Of a DNA stretch of 16,126 nucleotides, positions 8,350 to 15,643 are shown piece by piece (within the stretch, counting starts at the first letter, position 1; each line of letters starts with the position of its first letter). The notes beneath the pieces are model-generated. The model was not told the origin of the DNA. It saw only the letters and a list, made by a program, of their open reading frames with translations, and did not search any database. The position numbers and the translations under genes are program-made. The stretch is from Anaerolineae bacterium (lineage in GTDB: Bacteria; Chloroflexota; Anaerolineae; Aggregatilineales; Aggregatilineaceae): the NCBI GenBank assembly GCA_016929355.1, contig JAFGJA010000672.1, forward strand, positions 1 through 16,126. Reading direction: 5' to 3'.

Positions 8350-9600
8350 ATGACAGTCGCACCCGTTGAAAATCCTGAATTGAAACAACCGGAACCGAAA
8401 GGGTTACTGACACCGCAGTTGTCGATTGTTCTTATCTTGACCGCAATTGCCGCTTTTTTAGCTGGACTTGGTTTTGCCGAGATCACGGATTCACCCTACA
8501 ATGACAACGAGTTTGAAGTTTTCTGGGATAGCTGGGAAATTCTCGAAAGTGAGTATTACTACGACCTTCCCGAAGAGACCGAACTCATCTATGGTGCAAT
8601 TCAAGGGTTGTTAAGTACAACGGATGATCGCTACACGTTCTTTTCACCGCCAAGTGATGCTAAAAATAATCGTATGCAAACTGCTGGTGAATTTGGTGGC
8701 ATTGGCGCTTATGTGGGCACGAATCAGGCCAATGAACTGATTATCACCAGTGTGTTTGATGATATGCCCGCGCAAGAAGCCGGATTGCAGGCCGATGACG
8801 TAATCCGCGCCGTTGACGGTGTGTCGATTACGGGTTTGACTCAGGATGATGCTTTAGCGCTTGTGCGTGGTGAGATTGGCTCGGACGTAGTTTTGACCAT
8901 CTATCGTCCAGCCACTAACGAGGAATTTGATGTGACTGTCACCCGCACACGAGTCGAACTCCCGACAGTCATCGCCACAACGTATGGCGACATTGGTTAT
9001 TTGCAATTGCTCATTTTCAACGGCAATGCGACCTCTGCTCTTGAGCGCGAAATTGCGGCTATGCAAGCGGAAGGCATTAAGGCCCTGATTCTTGATCTGC
9101 GCAACAATCCCGGCGGGTTACTCGATCAGGCGGTTTCCGTTAGCGATCTATTTCTGGATTCTGGCGTGGTAGTTACACAGCGTAACCGTGATAGCAGTGA
9201 GCGTGAGTATAAGTCAGATGACGGTGATCTGGCTGAGGATATTCCACTTGTGGTGTTAATGGACAATGATAGCGCCAGCGCTTCCGAAGTGGTCGCCGGA
9301 GCTTTGCGTGATCGTAATCGTGCGATTTTAATCGGTCAAACCAGTTTTGGTAAAGGATCGGTGCAGCATGTCTTTGATCTCAAAGATGGCTCACAAATTC
9401 GTGTTACGGCGGCAGTTTGGTTTACACCCAATGAAACACCTATCGATGGGCAAGGATTAACGCCGGATATTGAAATCGCCGCCTCGACTTCAGGCGATGC
9501 TGCTGATCTGGATGACGATCCTTATGTGACTGCCGCTCTTGATTATTTTGAGGATCAATTCGGGATTCAGATTACACAAAATGTCAGTGAGTCTGAATAG
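8350..9600 (+). CDS. S41 family C-terminal processing protease, second copy
   Basis: A 416-residue paralogue of the gene before it, with the same order of parts but clearly different sequence, so the duplication is old. The first 20 residues are polar, followed by a membrane helix (about 23-42), suggesting a type II anchor rather than a cleaved signal. DRYTFFSPP marks the helical start, GGIGAYVG to about 200 the PDZ domain (AGLQADDVIRAVDGV), then LILDLRNNPGG, nucleophile S310 in DNDSASASE, base K335 in GQTSFGKGS and Q339. All catalytic residues are present. The C-terminal ~35 residues are acidic and may be a flexible tail. AGGAAG (8333-8338) is the ribosome binding site, overlapping the end of the previous gene, and smpB follows after 13 bp. 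The paralogue pair may differ in PDZ specificity; this is inferred. Confidence 0.95.
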   Translation: MTVAPVENPELKQPEPKGLLTPQLSIVLILTAIAAFLAGLGFAEITDSPYNDNEFEVFWDSWEILESEYYYDLPEETELIYGAIQGLLSTTDDRYTFFSPPSDAKNNRMQTAGEFGGIGAYVGTNQANELIITSVFDDMPAQEAGLQADDVIRAVDGVSITGLTQDDALALVRGEIGSDVVLTIYRPATNEEFDVTVTRTRVELPTVIATTYGDIGYLQLLIFNGNATSALEREIAAMQAEGIKALILDLRNNPGGLLDQAVSVSDLFLDSGVVVTQRNRDSSEREYKSDDGDLAEDIPLVVLMDNDSASASEVVAGALRDRNRAILIGQTSFGKGSVQHVFDLKDGSQIRVTAAVWFTPNETPIDGQGLTPDIEIAASTSGDAADLDDDPYVTAALDYFEDQFGIQITQNVSESE

Positions 9601-9613
9601 TTGAGGAAATAAC

Positions 9614-10078
9614 GTGGAAACGAAACGAAAAGTCGTATCAACCAACCGCAAAGCCCGCCATGATTACGAATTGCTCGATCCATATGAAGCGGGTTTGGTC
9701 TTGATGGGATCAGAGATTAAATCGATCCGCGCCGGGCGGGTCAATCTCCGTGAAGGTTATGTGCAGGTGCGCGATGACGAACTCTGGTTGGTCAATGTGC
9801 ATATTGCTCCCTATGATCAGGCCGGTGATTTGGGGCATGATCCCCTGCGTCCGCGCAAATTGCTGCTGCACCGTAAGGAAATCAATCGCATTATTGCGCG
9901 GGTGCAAGAACGCGGTTTGACTATCATTCCCACCATCATGTATCTGATACATGGCCTGGTTAAACTTGAAATTGCGTTAGCACGCGGCAAAAAGCAGTAC
10001 GATAAGCGAGACACGTTGCGTAAGCGATCCAGCGAACGCCAGATTAAGCGCGCTTTGCGCGAACACGAACGCGAATAA
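9614..10078 (+). CDS. smpB: SsrA-binding protein SmpB
   Basis: SmpB binds tmRNA and brings it to ribosomes stalled on broken messages, so that the nascent chain is tagged for proteolysis. The 154-residue protein is full length. It carries the family hallmarks NRKARHDY (residues 12-19), YEAGLVLMGSEIKSIRAGRVNLREGYV, LHRKEI, the ALARGKKQYDKRDTLRKR segment, and a basic C-terminal tail that should enter the mRNA channel. The start is GTG, supported by GAGGAAA at 9603-9609, 4 nt upstream. The usual VPL-type strand before the ARGKK motif reads IPTIMYLIHGL here, a slightly diverged central part. It sits 13 bp after the second S41 protease gene and is presumably co-transcribed. No tmRNA gene (ssrA) is seen in the window. 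Confidence 0.96.
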   Translation: METKRKVVSTNRKARHDYELLDPYEAGLVLMGSEIKSIRAGRVNLREGYVQVRDDELWLVNVHIAPYDQAGDLGHDPLRPRKLLLHRKEINRIIARVQERGLTIIPTIMYLIHGLVKLEIALARGKKQYDKRDTLRKRSSERQIKRALREHERE

Positions 10079-10096
10079 TTAGAAAGCATCTCAACG

Positions 10097-10897
10097 ATGG
10101 CCGACTTGTCTGGCAATTGGCCGGATTCCATTCGGGGTATCAACGATCTGCCGCGCGATCAAAAACACGCAATTTATCAAACGTTGATCCCCGAAACACT
10201 GCTCACAATGTGCGGTATTGATCCGGCCAATCATGCGATTCAGGCAGAATCGGCTGTCAGGCTGCGCTGTCCGATGGGCAGCAATTCCGTTGAAATCTCC
10301 GTATTCCATCATGCTGCTGCTGACCCCGTACTGTACCTTCACATGGGCGATACCTTTAATTACCAGTTGGCGGTTTTGATGGCAGTCGTCAATGATCCTG
10401 CCAGCCCACGTTTTAATGTGGATGTTGATGAAAACGGTCAACCGAACAATCTCGGCATCGAACGCCGTAACATCCCCGCCGAACTCAGCGCTAAGGAAGC
10501 AGGACTGGCCCCTGGTCAGGTGCGACGTGGTCTCCGTGTATTTCGCGCCGCGTTACCTATTTTTGAGACATTTGTCAGCAAGCTCCACCACGATCTATTT
10601 CTGATCGAACCCCTGTTTTACCATAATGCGATCATCTTCGAGCGTTATGGTTTCGCCTATACACGCGGATTGCAAAAAATGAAGACGATTCACCAGGAAT
10701 TTCTGCTCGGTGGACCGCTCCGCGCGCGCCTTGATGAATCAACCCCTTTCCGCCAAGCGGATGCCTGGCAAACCATCTCTGGGCGCTCCTGGGCCATTCA
10801 CGATGGCATTCTGGGTGAACCGCTTACTGATCTGCAAATGTATAAACGCATTGGTAAATACGCAGCGATTCAAACGTTCCCAGATGCAATATGGTGA
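10097..10897 (+). CDS. Protein of unknown function with a GNAT-like C-terminal motif
   Basis: I do not recognise a named family. This 266-residue protein looks soluble: no signal peptide and no membrane helix. Its distinctive segments look conserved, including IPETLLTMCGIDP, LRCPMGSNSVEISVFH, NDPASPRFNVDVD, AGLAPGQVRRGLRVF, EPLFYHNAIIFERYGFAYTRG, DESTPFR and SGRSWAIHDGILGEP. The NAIIFERYGF stretch resembles motif B of GNAT acetyltransferases (N-x-x-x-FYxxxGF), but I cannot trace the acetyl-CoA-binding loop (Q/RxxGxG/A), so an acetyltransferase label is not justified. The ATG at 10097 follows AGAAAG (10081-10086) by 10 nt, a modest ribosome binding site. It is the last gene of the S41-S41-smpB unit, 18 bp after smpB, which suggests co-expression but not function. 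Real gene: likely; role: unknown. Confidence 0.85.
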   Translation: MADLSGNWPDSIRGINDLPRDQKHAIYQTLIPETLLTMCGIDPANHAIQAESAVRLRCPMGSNSVEISVFHHAAADPVLYLHMGDTFNYQLAVLMAVVNDPASPRFNVDVDENGQPNNLGIERRNIPAELSAKEAGLAPGQVRRGLRVFRAALPIFETFVSKLHHDLFLIEPLFYHNAIIFERYGFAYTRGLQKMKTIHQEFLLGGPLRARLDESTPFRQADAWQTISGRSWAIHDGILGEPLTDLQMYKRIGKYAAIQTFPDAIW

Positions 10898-10924
10898 TGT
10901 AAGCCTATTATTACAGTTGATTTA

Positions 10925-10954
10925 TTGACTCCTAAAAATAAATAGGGTTATCAT
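10925..10954 (+). promoter_or_regulatory. Promoter of the STAND ATPase gene
   Basis: TTGACT (10925-10930), an 18-bp spacer and TATCAT (10949-10954) precede the ATG at 10994. The 96-bp gap before this gene separates it from the smpB operon. A weak TGTAA/TTACA hairpin at 10899-10915 could end the upstream transcript but has no clear T-run. Confidence 0.55.
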
Positions 10955-10969
10955 ACCGGTCACGATAAC
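10947..10969. promoter_or_regulatory. Inverted repeat over the -10 box, candidate operator
   Basis: GTTATC (10947-10952) and GATAAC (10964-10969) are perfect inverted arms, with the palindrome ACCGGT (10955-10960) between them. The left arm overlaps the -10 hexamer and the rest covers the expected transcription start. Such placement fits a repressor site, possibly for the helix-turn-helix of the downstream gene product itself. Confidence 0.4.
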
Positions 10970-10993
10970 AAGTTAACTCACCCGTGATTGGTC

Positions 10994-13489
10994 ATGGCAA
11001 CCGATATTTTCTTAACGAAACAAACTGTGTTATCAGCTCTTAACGCGATGCAAACCGGAAACGCCCTCGGCGATCATCCTTTGTGTCATTTTCATAGTAT
11101 ACAAACTCACCTGGGAACCCAGCAGTTGTTAACCGGGGATGATGCCGTCTATCATGCTGTTTATCATCATCTAACTCAAACCATCACTACGCATTTAACC
11201 CGGCTGCGCCAGATTGCCGAACTCCCGATCCCTGATGTTGAATGCTCAAACTTCACTCCGGCGGGGGATTATCAGCACAATAACGAGGAACTTGAAGCCT
11301 GGAGCGTTTTGTATCACCGGTATGTGTGTATTAATCACAATTTATCCAACGTCAATTTTGCTGATCTGGTATCAGTTGAAGATCGCACAATACGCCGCCG
11401 CCTGAATGTTGGTATAACGCGGCTTATGCACATACTGGTGGATGATGAGCAGCTTTTTCGGCAGCAGCGCAAACGAGAGCATCTGTTACTATCACTGCCG
11501 ACCCGTCATCCGCCTCGGTTATTTAGCAATGAATCGGTGTTTGTTACGAGTCATCATCTTCTTGCCGAGGCCGATTCGCCGCGCCATGTTGTGTTGTTTG
11601 GACCCTCTGGCGTCGGTAAATCAACGCTTGCTCAAAATCTGGCGTATGATCTGGTTACCAATGAATACTTTGACGATTTTTTGTGGCTTGAACCTAATGA
11701 TCCAGCTTATCTACTGCCTGAGATTATTGCTCGGTTAGGCTTATCATCTAACAACGATACACTAGTTTCCCTTAATGTTCTGCGCGCCTATTTGAGTGAA
11801 CATTCAGCCCTCTTTGTGTTCGACAATGCAGAATCGCTGCTTAATAATAGACACTGTGCCAATGTACTTGCTCCGCTCGAAAACGCATCAATCTTGCTAA
11901 TTTCCCAACACGCGCCCCCACCTGATCTCCGCTGTTATACACTGGCTTTGCCAGAACTTACCCGCGAACAAGCTGTTGCTTTTCTGCACCACCTCACGCA
12001 CCGATTAGCAGAACAAGATGTTCCGCATTGGATTGAGCGCATGGATGATATATGGCAGGCTGTTGGCGGCAATCTTCAGGCATTGAAATGGGTGCTTTAT
12101 ACAGCATATAGCTTGCCGTTAGATGTCGCAATTACAGGTCATGAAAGCCCTGATGCGCTCCTGATGCGCGTGTGGAATCAGCTTACACCTGTCGAACGTC
12201 GCATCATATTACTGCCTGTTTTGTATGGCAATGCGGGAATTGTTTATGAACACATTTTGCTCTTATCCGATTTAGCAGCAGCAGATGCTAATCATGCGAT
12301 TGAATCTCTGGTTAATCAGGCTCTCTTGCTTCCGCATCACGAAGCGGATACCGTCTGGTACACCCTTCAATCTGCCAACTTCACGTCATTACTCAATCAG
12401 ATCGGGCAGGGTTTGTTTATTGCAGCACATCATCCGGCGTTAGATTTCATCCGTCAGGCGATAGCGCGTTTTATCGCCTATGTTGCGCTTGAGACAAAGT
12501 TTGCGCCGCAAGCTATTAGCGTTCTCCGATTAGCGCATAAACTCGATCTTGATCCAGATGAACAATGGCACTATGCCTACAAACTCGCTGTCCCGATCAC
12601 TGCCGAGGCTTTATGGCCCACCTGGTCTAACCAGTTACAGTTACTTTTAGACCTGTCGCTTCCCCCACATCGCGTTGCCTGGGTTCATTTTTCGCTGGGT
12701 GTTGCGCTGCGCTGGTTGGGGGAACTTGATAATGCACGTACTCATTTTGATCAAGCTTACGCTTATTATGTCGATCACGGCGATCCTATCGCCCATGCCG
12801 GTGTATTGATCGAATTAGCGGTTATCCATCGCTACCAACTCAACTGGGATCAGGCATATCATCTTGCTCAATCTGCTTTGCATAGCTACCAGCGTATTGA
12901 ACATTCAGACGGCATAGTCCGCTCCCTGCATGAGTTAGCGCAGTTAACGCTTGAGGCTCAAGACCCTTACCAAACATTACGCTGGCTCAATACTTTGCCC
13001 ACAACATGGACTCCTCGCACCTGGGGCATAGCGAGTCAGGCCCATTTACTGTTAGCTCAGCACGAGCGTGCTCTTGCCGCCGCCAATCATGCTTTTGCCG
13101 AGTTGCCATTATCTCATCCTAATGCTGGGCGTGTTGCCAATACAATCGGGCAAATTTACTACGAATCAGGCAACACCGCCGCCGCGATTAACAGTTTGGT
13201 GAGCGCCACTTTGTTATTGGGTGAAGGGAAAGATTTGCTTGGTTACGCGCGTGCCAGTAATAATTTGGCTGTTGCTTACATTGATGAAATAGAGCATATG
13301 GCGCGTGAACGTAATCCTGAAAATGACGATGATCCCGATGAGCAAGTTGAACATCTCCGGCGCGCTCGCCAAATCCATAATTTGCTCCATCGCGCGCGGG
13401 GTATTCAGGAAGAGGTTGGAGATGCGATGGGGCTGTTAGTTACCGAACAAAATTTAGCATGGTTTACTCAGCATTTCCCTGATCTTTAA
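10994..13489 (+). CDS. STAND-type ATPase with N-terminal helix-turn-helix and C-terminal TPR-like repeats
   Basis: The ATG at 10994 (831 residues) is preferred to the TTG two codons upstream; neither has a clear Shine-Dalgarno, so translation may be weak or leaderless-like. Residues about 100-150 look like a helix-turn-helix, with LSNVNFADLVSVEDRTIRRRL as its core. The NTPase begins near 185: Walker A GPSGVGKST (203-211), Walker B LFVFD ending at D277, and GGNLQALKWV (about 358) resembling the GxP region of NB-ARC/STAND proteins. The spot where many STAND proteins have T-S-R reads I-S-Q (Q305), so the usual arginine sensor is absent. Residues about 550-800 hold TPR-like helical pairs (DNARTHFDQAYAYY, LLLAQHERALAAANHAF, NTAAAINSL). 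Family knowledge suggests a ligand-gated switch that oligomerises; role could be transcription control or a defence-type sensor. No effector enzyme domain is visible. Confidence 0.85.
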   Translation: MATDIFLTKQTVLSALNAMQTGNALGDHPLCHFHSIQTHLGTQQLLTGDDAVYHAVYHHLTQTITTHLTRLRQIAELPIPDVECSNFTPAGDYQHNNEELEAWSVLYHRYVCINHNLSNVNFADLVSVEDRTIRRRLNVGITRLMHILVDDEQLFRQQRKREHLLLSLPTRHPPRLFSNESVFVTSHHLLAEADSPRHVVLFGPSGVGKSTLAQNLAYDLVTNEYFDDFLWLEPNDPAYLLPEIIARLGLSSNNDTLVSLNVLRAYLSEHSALFVFDNAESLLNNRHCANVLAPLENASILLISQHAPPPDLRCYTLALPELTREQAVAFLHHLTHRLAEQDVPHWIERMDDIWQAVGGNLQALKWVLYTAYSLPLDVAITGHESPDALLMRVWNQLTPVERRIILLPVLYGNAGIVYEHILLLSDLAAADANHAIESLVNQALLLPHHEADTVWYTLQSANFTSLLNQIGQGLFIAAHHPALDFIRQAIARFIAYVALETKFAPQAISVLRLAHKLDLDPDEQWHYAYKLAVPITAEALWPTWSNQLQLLLDLSLPPHRVAWVHFSLGVALRWLGELDNARTHFDQAYAYYVDHGDPIAHAGVLIELAVIHRYQLNWDQAYHLAQSALHSYQRIEHSDGIVRSLHELAQLTLEAQDPYQTLRWLNTLPTTWTPRTWGIASQAHLLLAQHERALAAANHAFAELPLSHPNAGRVANTIGQIYYESGNTAAAINSLVSATLLLGEGKDLLGYARASNNLAVAYIDEIEHMARERNPENDDDPDEQVEHLRRARQIHNLLHRARGIQEEVGDAMGLLVTEQNLAWFTQHFPDL

Positions 13490-13502
13490 AGCGCTTCTGG
13501 GA

Positions 13503-13531
13503 TTGATTCTTGACAGTCTGCGTGGTATGCT
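13503..13531 (+). promoter_or_regulatory. Promoter of tRNA-Arg
   Basis: TTGATT (13503-13508), a 17-bp spacer and TATGCT (13526-13531) end 13 bp before the first tRNA base. A perfect TTGACA at 13510-13515 is too close (10 bp) to this -10, though it could serve another, weaker one such as TAGACC. Confidence 0.5.
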
Positions 13532-13544
13532 AGACCGCACAGCA

Positions 13545-13617
13545 GCCGCCGTAGCTCAGGGGATAGAGCGCTAGTCTTCGGAACTAGGCGTCGTGGGTTC
13601 GAATCCTACCGGCGGTA
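13545..13617 (+). tRNA. trnR(ucg): tRNA-Arg (anticodon UCG)
   Basis: A 73-nt cloverleaf folds cleanly. Acceptor GCCGCCG pairs with CGGCGGT; D arm is GCTC/GAGC; anticodon arm CTAGT/ACTAG holds loop CTTCGGA with anticodon TCG at 13578-13580; the variable loop is 5 nt; T arm GTGGG/CCTAC holds TTCGAAT. The discriminator is A. Anticodon UCG reads CGA (and other CGN by wobble), so it charges arginine. The 3' CCA is not encoded. Base pair 1-72 is G-U rather than G-C, which is unusual. It stands alone with its own promoter and terminator. Confidence 0.96.
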
Positions 13618-13623
13618 TAACAT

Positions 13624-13656
13624 AAGCCTGGGCCGCATAAGTGGCACAGGCTTTTT
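13624..13656 (+). terminator. Rho-independent terminator after tRNA-Arg
   Basis: AAGCCTG (13624-13630) pairs with CAGGCTT (13647-13653); an inner GCC/GGC pair (13632-13634 with 13643-13645) extends the stem past one mismatch. The T-run 13652-13656 follows at once. It lies 7 nt after the tRNA and isolates it from trpS. Confidence 0.8.
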
Positions 13657-13697
13657 GTATAAACGATTGTGGTTTGCGGTGAGATGATCAGTGACGG

Positions 13698-13726
13698 TTG
13701 CTCTGTGTGGATCACAATGTTACAAT
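13698..13726 (+). promoter_or_regulatory. Extended -10 promoter of trpS
   Basis: TTGCTC (13698-13703), a 17-bp spacer and TACAAT (13721-13726), with TGT directly before the -10. The predicted start near 13733 gives a ~42-nt leader before the ATG at 13775. No T-box or Trp-codon leader peptide is seen in that short leader. Confidence 0.65.
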
Positions 13727-13774
13727 TCGTCGCGTCTTGTATTCATTTTAGCACACATGGTAAGGCTTGGATTG

Positions 13775-14806
13775 ATGAGCAACAACGGCTCGAAGAAACG
13801 TAAACGTGTATTATCGGGGGTCCAACCCTCCGGCAATTTGACCATTGGAAACTATCTTGGCGCGCTCAAACAATGGGCACGCGAACAACATAATTTTGAG
13901 AGTTTTTTCTGTGTAGTCGATCTGCACGCGATCACCGTGCCCTTTGACCCTGACGAACTGCGCACCAAAACGCGCGAAGTCGCCGCCTTGTATATGGCAA
14001 GTGGCATCGACCCGGAAATTTCGACGATTTTTGTCCAGTCCCATCTGCCCGCCCACAGCGAATTATCATGGTTACTGAACTGTCTCACACCGCTTGGCTG
14101 GCTAAATCGCATGACACAGTTCAAGGACAAGGCCGCCAAACAACAAGCCGAGTCGGTCAGTTCGGGTTTGCTCAATTATCCGGTACTGATGGCCGCTGAT
14201 ATTTTGTTGTATCAGGCTGACGCCGTGCCGGTGGGGGACGATCAACGCCAGCATTTAGAGCTAACTCGCGATGTTGCGCAGCGTTTTAATCATATGTTTG
14301 GTGACACGTTCACTGTTCCCGAAGCCATGATCCCGCCGTCCGGTGCGCGAATTAAAGCGTTGGACGAACCCACCGCTAAGATGAGCAAAAGTCAGGTCGA
14401 TTCGGAGTATCACGCCGCCTATTTGCTTGATCCGCCGAATCGTATCAAAAAGAAAATCATGCGCGCTGTCACCGATTCCGGGCGCGATATTGAATTCAGT
14501 ACCGATCCTGAACGGGCTGGCGTGAATAACCTGCTGGAAATTTATCAGGCATTCACCGAAAAGAGCAGCGAAGAAGTTTTGGCTGATTTTGCCGATGCGC
14601 GCGGCTACGGTGATTTGAAAAAGCGGGTCGTTGAAGTCGTCAATGAAGGCTTGACTCCCATCCAGCAGCGTTATAATGACTTAACCAGCGAAGCGGGGTA
14701 TGTAGACGAAATCTTAGCGAAAGGCGCAGAACGTGCCGCCGAGGTCGCTAATGCGACCCTCGAATTAGTGCGCGAGCGCATGGGGTTTCTAAAAGCACAC
14801 GTATGA
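13775..14806 (+). CDS. trpS: Tryptophanyl-tRNA synthetase
   Basis: Joins tryptophan to tRNA-Trp with ATP in the cytoplasm; class I aminoacyl-tRNA synthetase. The start at 13775 (343 residues) is chosen because AAGG at 13762-13765 lies 9 nt upstream and GVQPSGNLTIGNYLGAL then falls at the usual place. Starts at 13691 (GTG) or 13757 are worse: the first overlaps the promoter, the second has no ribosome binding site. The HIGH-like signature is TIGN (23-26) and the KMSKS loop is intact (202-206). Other family segments include FFCVVDLHAIT, NCLTPLGWLNRMTQFKDKA, LLNYPVLMAADILLYQADAVPVGDDQRQHLELTRDVA and the DSGRDI/NLLEIYQAF C-terminal part. Length is normal for bacterial TrpRS. The basic N-terminus (KKRKR) is slightly longer than usual. 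The zinc-ribbon gene starts 43 bp downstream and may be co-transcribed. Confidence 0.97.
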   Translation: MSNNGSKKRKRVLSGVQPSGNLTIGNYLGALKQWAREQHNFESFFCVVDLHAITVPFDPDELRTKTREVAALYMASGIDPEISTIFVQSHLPAHSELSWLLNCLTPLGWLNRMTQFKDKAAKQQAESVSSGLLNYPVLMAADILLYQADAVPVGDDQRQHLELTRDVAQRFNHMFGDTFTVPEAMIPPSGARIKALDEPTAKMSKSQVDSEYHAAYLLDPPNRIKKKIMRAVTDSGRDIEFSTDPERAGVNNLLEIYQAFTEKSSEEVLADFADARGYGDLKKRVVEVVNEGLTPIQQRYNDLTSEAGYVDEILAKGAERAAEVANATLELVRERMGFLKAHV

Positions 14807-14849
14807 TCATGTATGATGCGTAAATTGTGACAATCGGGGTAATCTGACG

Positions 14850-15578
14850 ATGGCTGATGGGATGTTCGAACAGGCGCAGCATTTGCCACCTCTCCAAGGG
14901 TGCTTATACTGCCACACAGAAGGTTCAACTGTGCTGCGTCCTGGTCGAAAATTGCTCGGTTTTGGCAGTGATCTACCCATGCTCAAATGTGAACACTGCC
15001 GTGCTGTAGCGTTCCTTGATGTCGATCCCGATTACCCTGATTCGTGGCGTATACTGTATCGCCGATTTGACCAATCCCCGCGTTATTACTACGTCGCGCT
15101 TTATCTGGGCCAAGCGGGTTGGCTGTCGGCGAATGAAGCTTTGACCGCCAGCACGAATGGTTATGTGCAGCGCGCTCGCCTCGCTCAAACCCGATCTGGT
15201 GATTTGACGTGGCTCAGACCCGGTTCGCTGCGCCCACCGCCGCCGATGATGACCCCGGACGAAAAGGTATATTTGACGTTGCGCGCTGTGACCTTACAAG
15301 AAACCCCGCCCCCCGGTTTTCTTGTGCGTCCCGATCATGGCACAGTGCTTGATTCGGGCAAACTATACATCACCGATCAAAAACTACATCTACTCGGTCA
15401 GCGTCACGATTGGTCTTACGATCTAACCGATATTCAAGATATCAAGCATGACGATAAAGCCTGGTTAATTTATCTGGCGGACCAACATCATGTTCGCGGG
15501 TTGAATGTGGCCGATCAATTTGATGCCCAGTTGATCACCGCAGTTGTTAAAGCTCTTTGCCAATCTGAATTTATGTAG
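14850..15578 (+). CDS. Zinc-ribbon protein with C-terminal PH-like (bPH/GRAM-type) domain, function unknown
   Basis: The 242-residue protein has two CxxC knuckles, C18-x2-C21 and C47-x2-C50, which should bind one zinc ion as an N-terminal zinc ribbon. A linker with an aromatic stretch (RYYYVALYLGQAGWLSANEAL) and a Pro-rich segment (RPPPPMM) leads to a C-terminal domain from about residue 133. There DEKVYLTLRAV, DSGKLYITDQKLHLLG, the strand WSYDLTDIQDI and a final helix resemble the small PH-like/GRAM fold found in bacteria. No membrane helix is present. The ATG at 14850 follows GGGGT (14836-14840) at a 9-nt distance; an ATG four codons later is possible. It lies 43 bp after trpS without an obvious terminator. 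It could bind lipid or protein at the membrane; this is only inferred from the fold. Confidence 0.82.
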   Translation: MADGMFEQAQHLPPLQGCLYCHTEGSTVLRPGRKLLGFGSDLPMLKCEHCRAVAFLDVDPDYPDSWRILYRRFDQSPRYYYVALYLGQAGWLSANEALTASTNGYVQRARLAQTRSGDLTWLRPGSLRPPPPMMTPDEKVYLTLRAVTLQETPPPGFLVRPDHGTVLDSGKLYITDQKLHLLGQRHDWSYDLTDIQDIKHDDKAWLIYLADQHHVRGLNVADQFDAQLITAVVKALCQSEFM

Positions 15579-15609
15579 GATGAGTAAAAAATTACATTTT
15601 GCACTGATA

Positions 15610-15622
15610 ATATGAGTCATAT
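15610..15622. promoter_or_regulatory. 13-bp palindrome upstream of the small-RNA promoter, candidate activator site
   Basis: ATATGA-G-TCATAT is a perfect inverted repeat centred on 15616, about -63 from the predicted start at 15679. That is close to where class I activators such as CRP bind (-61.5). No regulator gene for it is visible, so it remains a candidate by position only. Confidence 0.35.
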
Positions 15623-15643
15623 CGCCCAAAATATAAAAAATAC

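Noticed and set aside
10899..10915. TGTAA/TTACA hairpin after the unknown operon gene as a terminator
   Set aside because: Only a 5-bp AT-rich stem and no continuous T-run; too weak to list.
9601..10996. Search for a tmRNA (ssrA) gene next to smpB
   Set aside because: No tRNA-Ala-like ends or tag-peptide reading frame were found; the genes are packed with only 13-18 bp gaps until the 96-bp promoter region.
10994..13489. Calling the STAND ATPase an antiphage defence gene
   Set aside because: No nuclease, protease, TIR or membrane effector domain, no neighbouring defence genes and no mobile element; the family is also common in regulators.
13691..13774. 28-residue N-terminal extension of trpS from a GTG start
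   Set aside because: The region holds the promoter hexamers; bacterial TrpRS normally begins shortly before the GxxPSG motif, and AAGG precedes the ATG at 13775.
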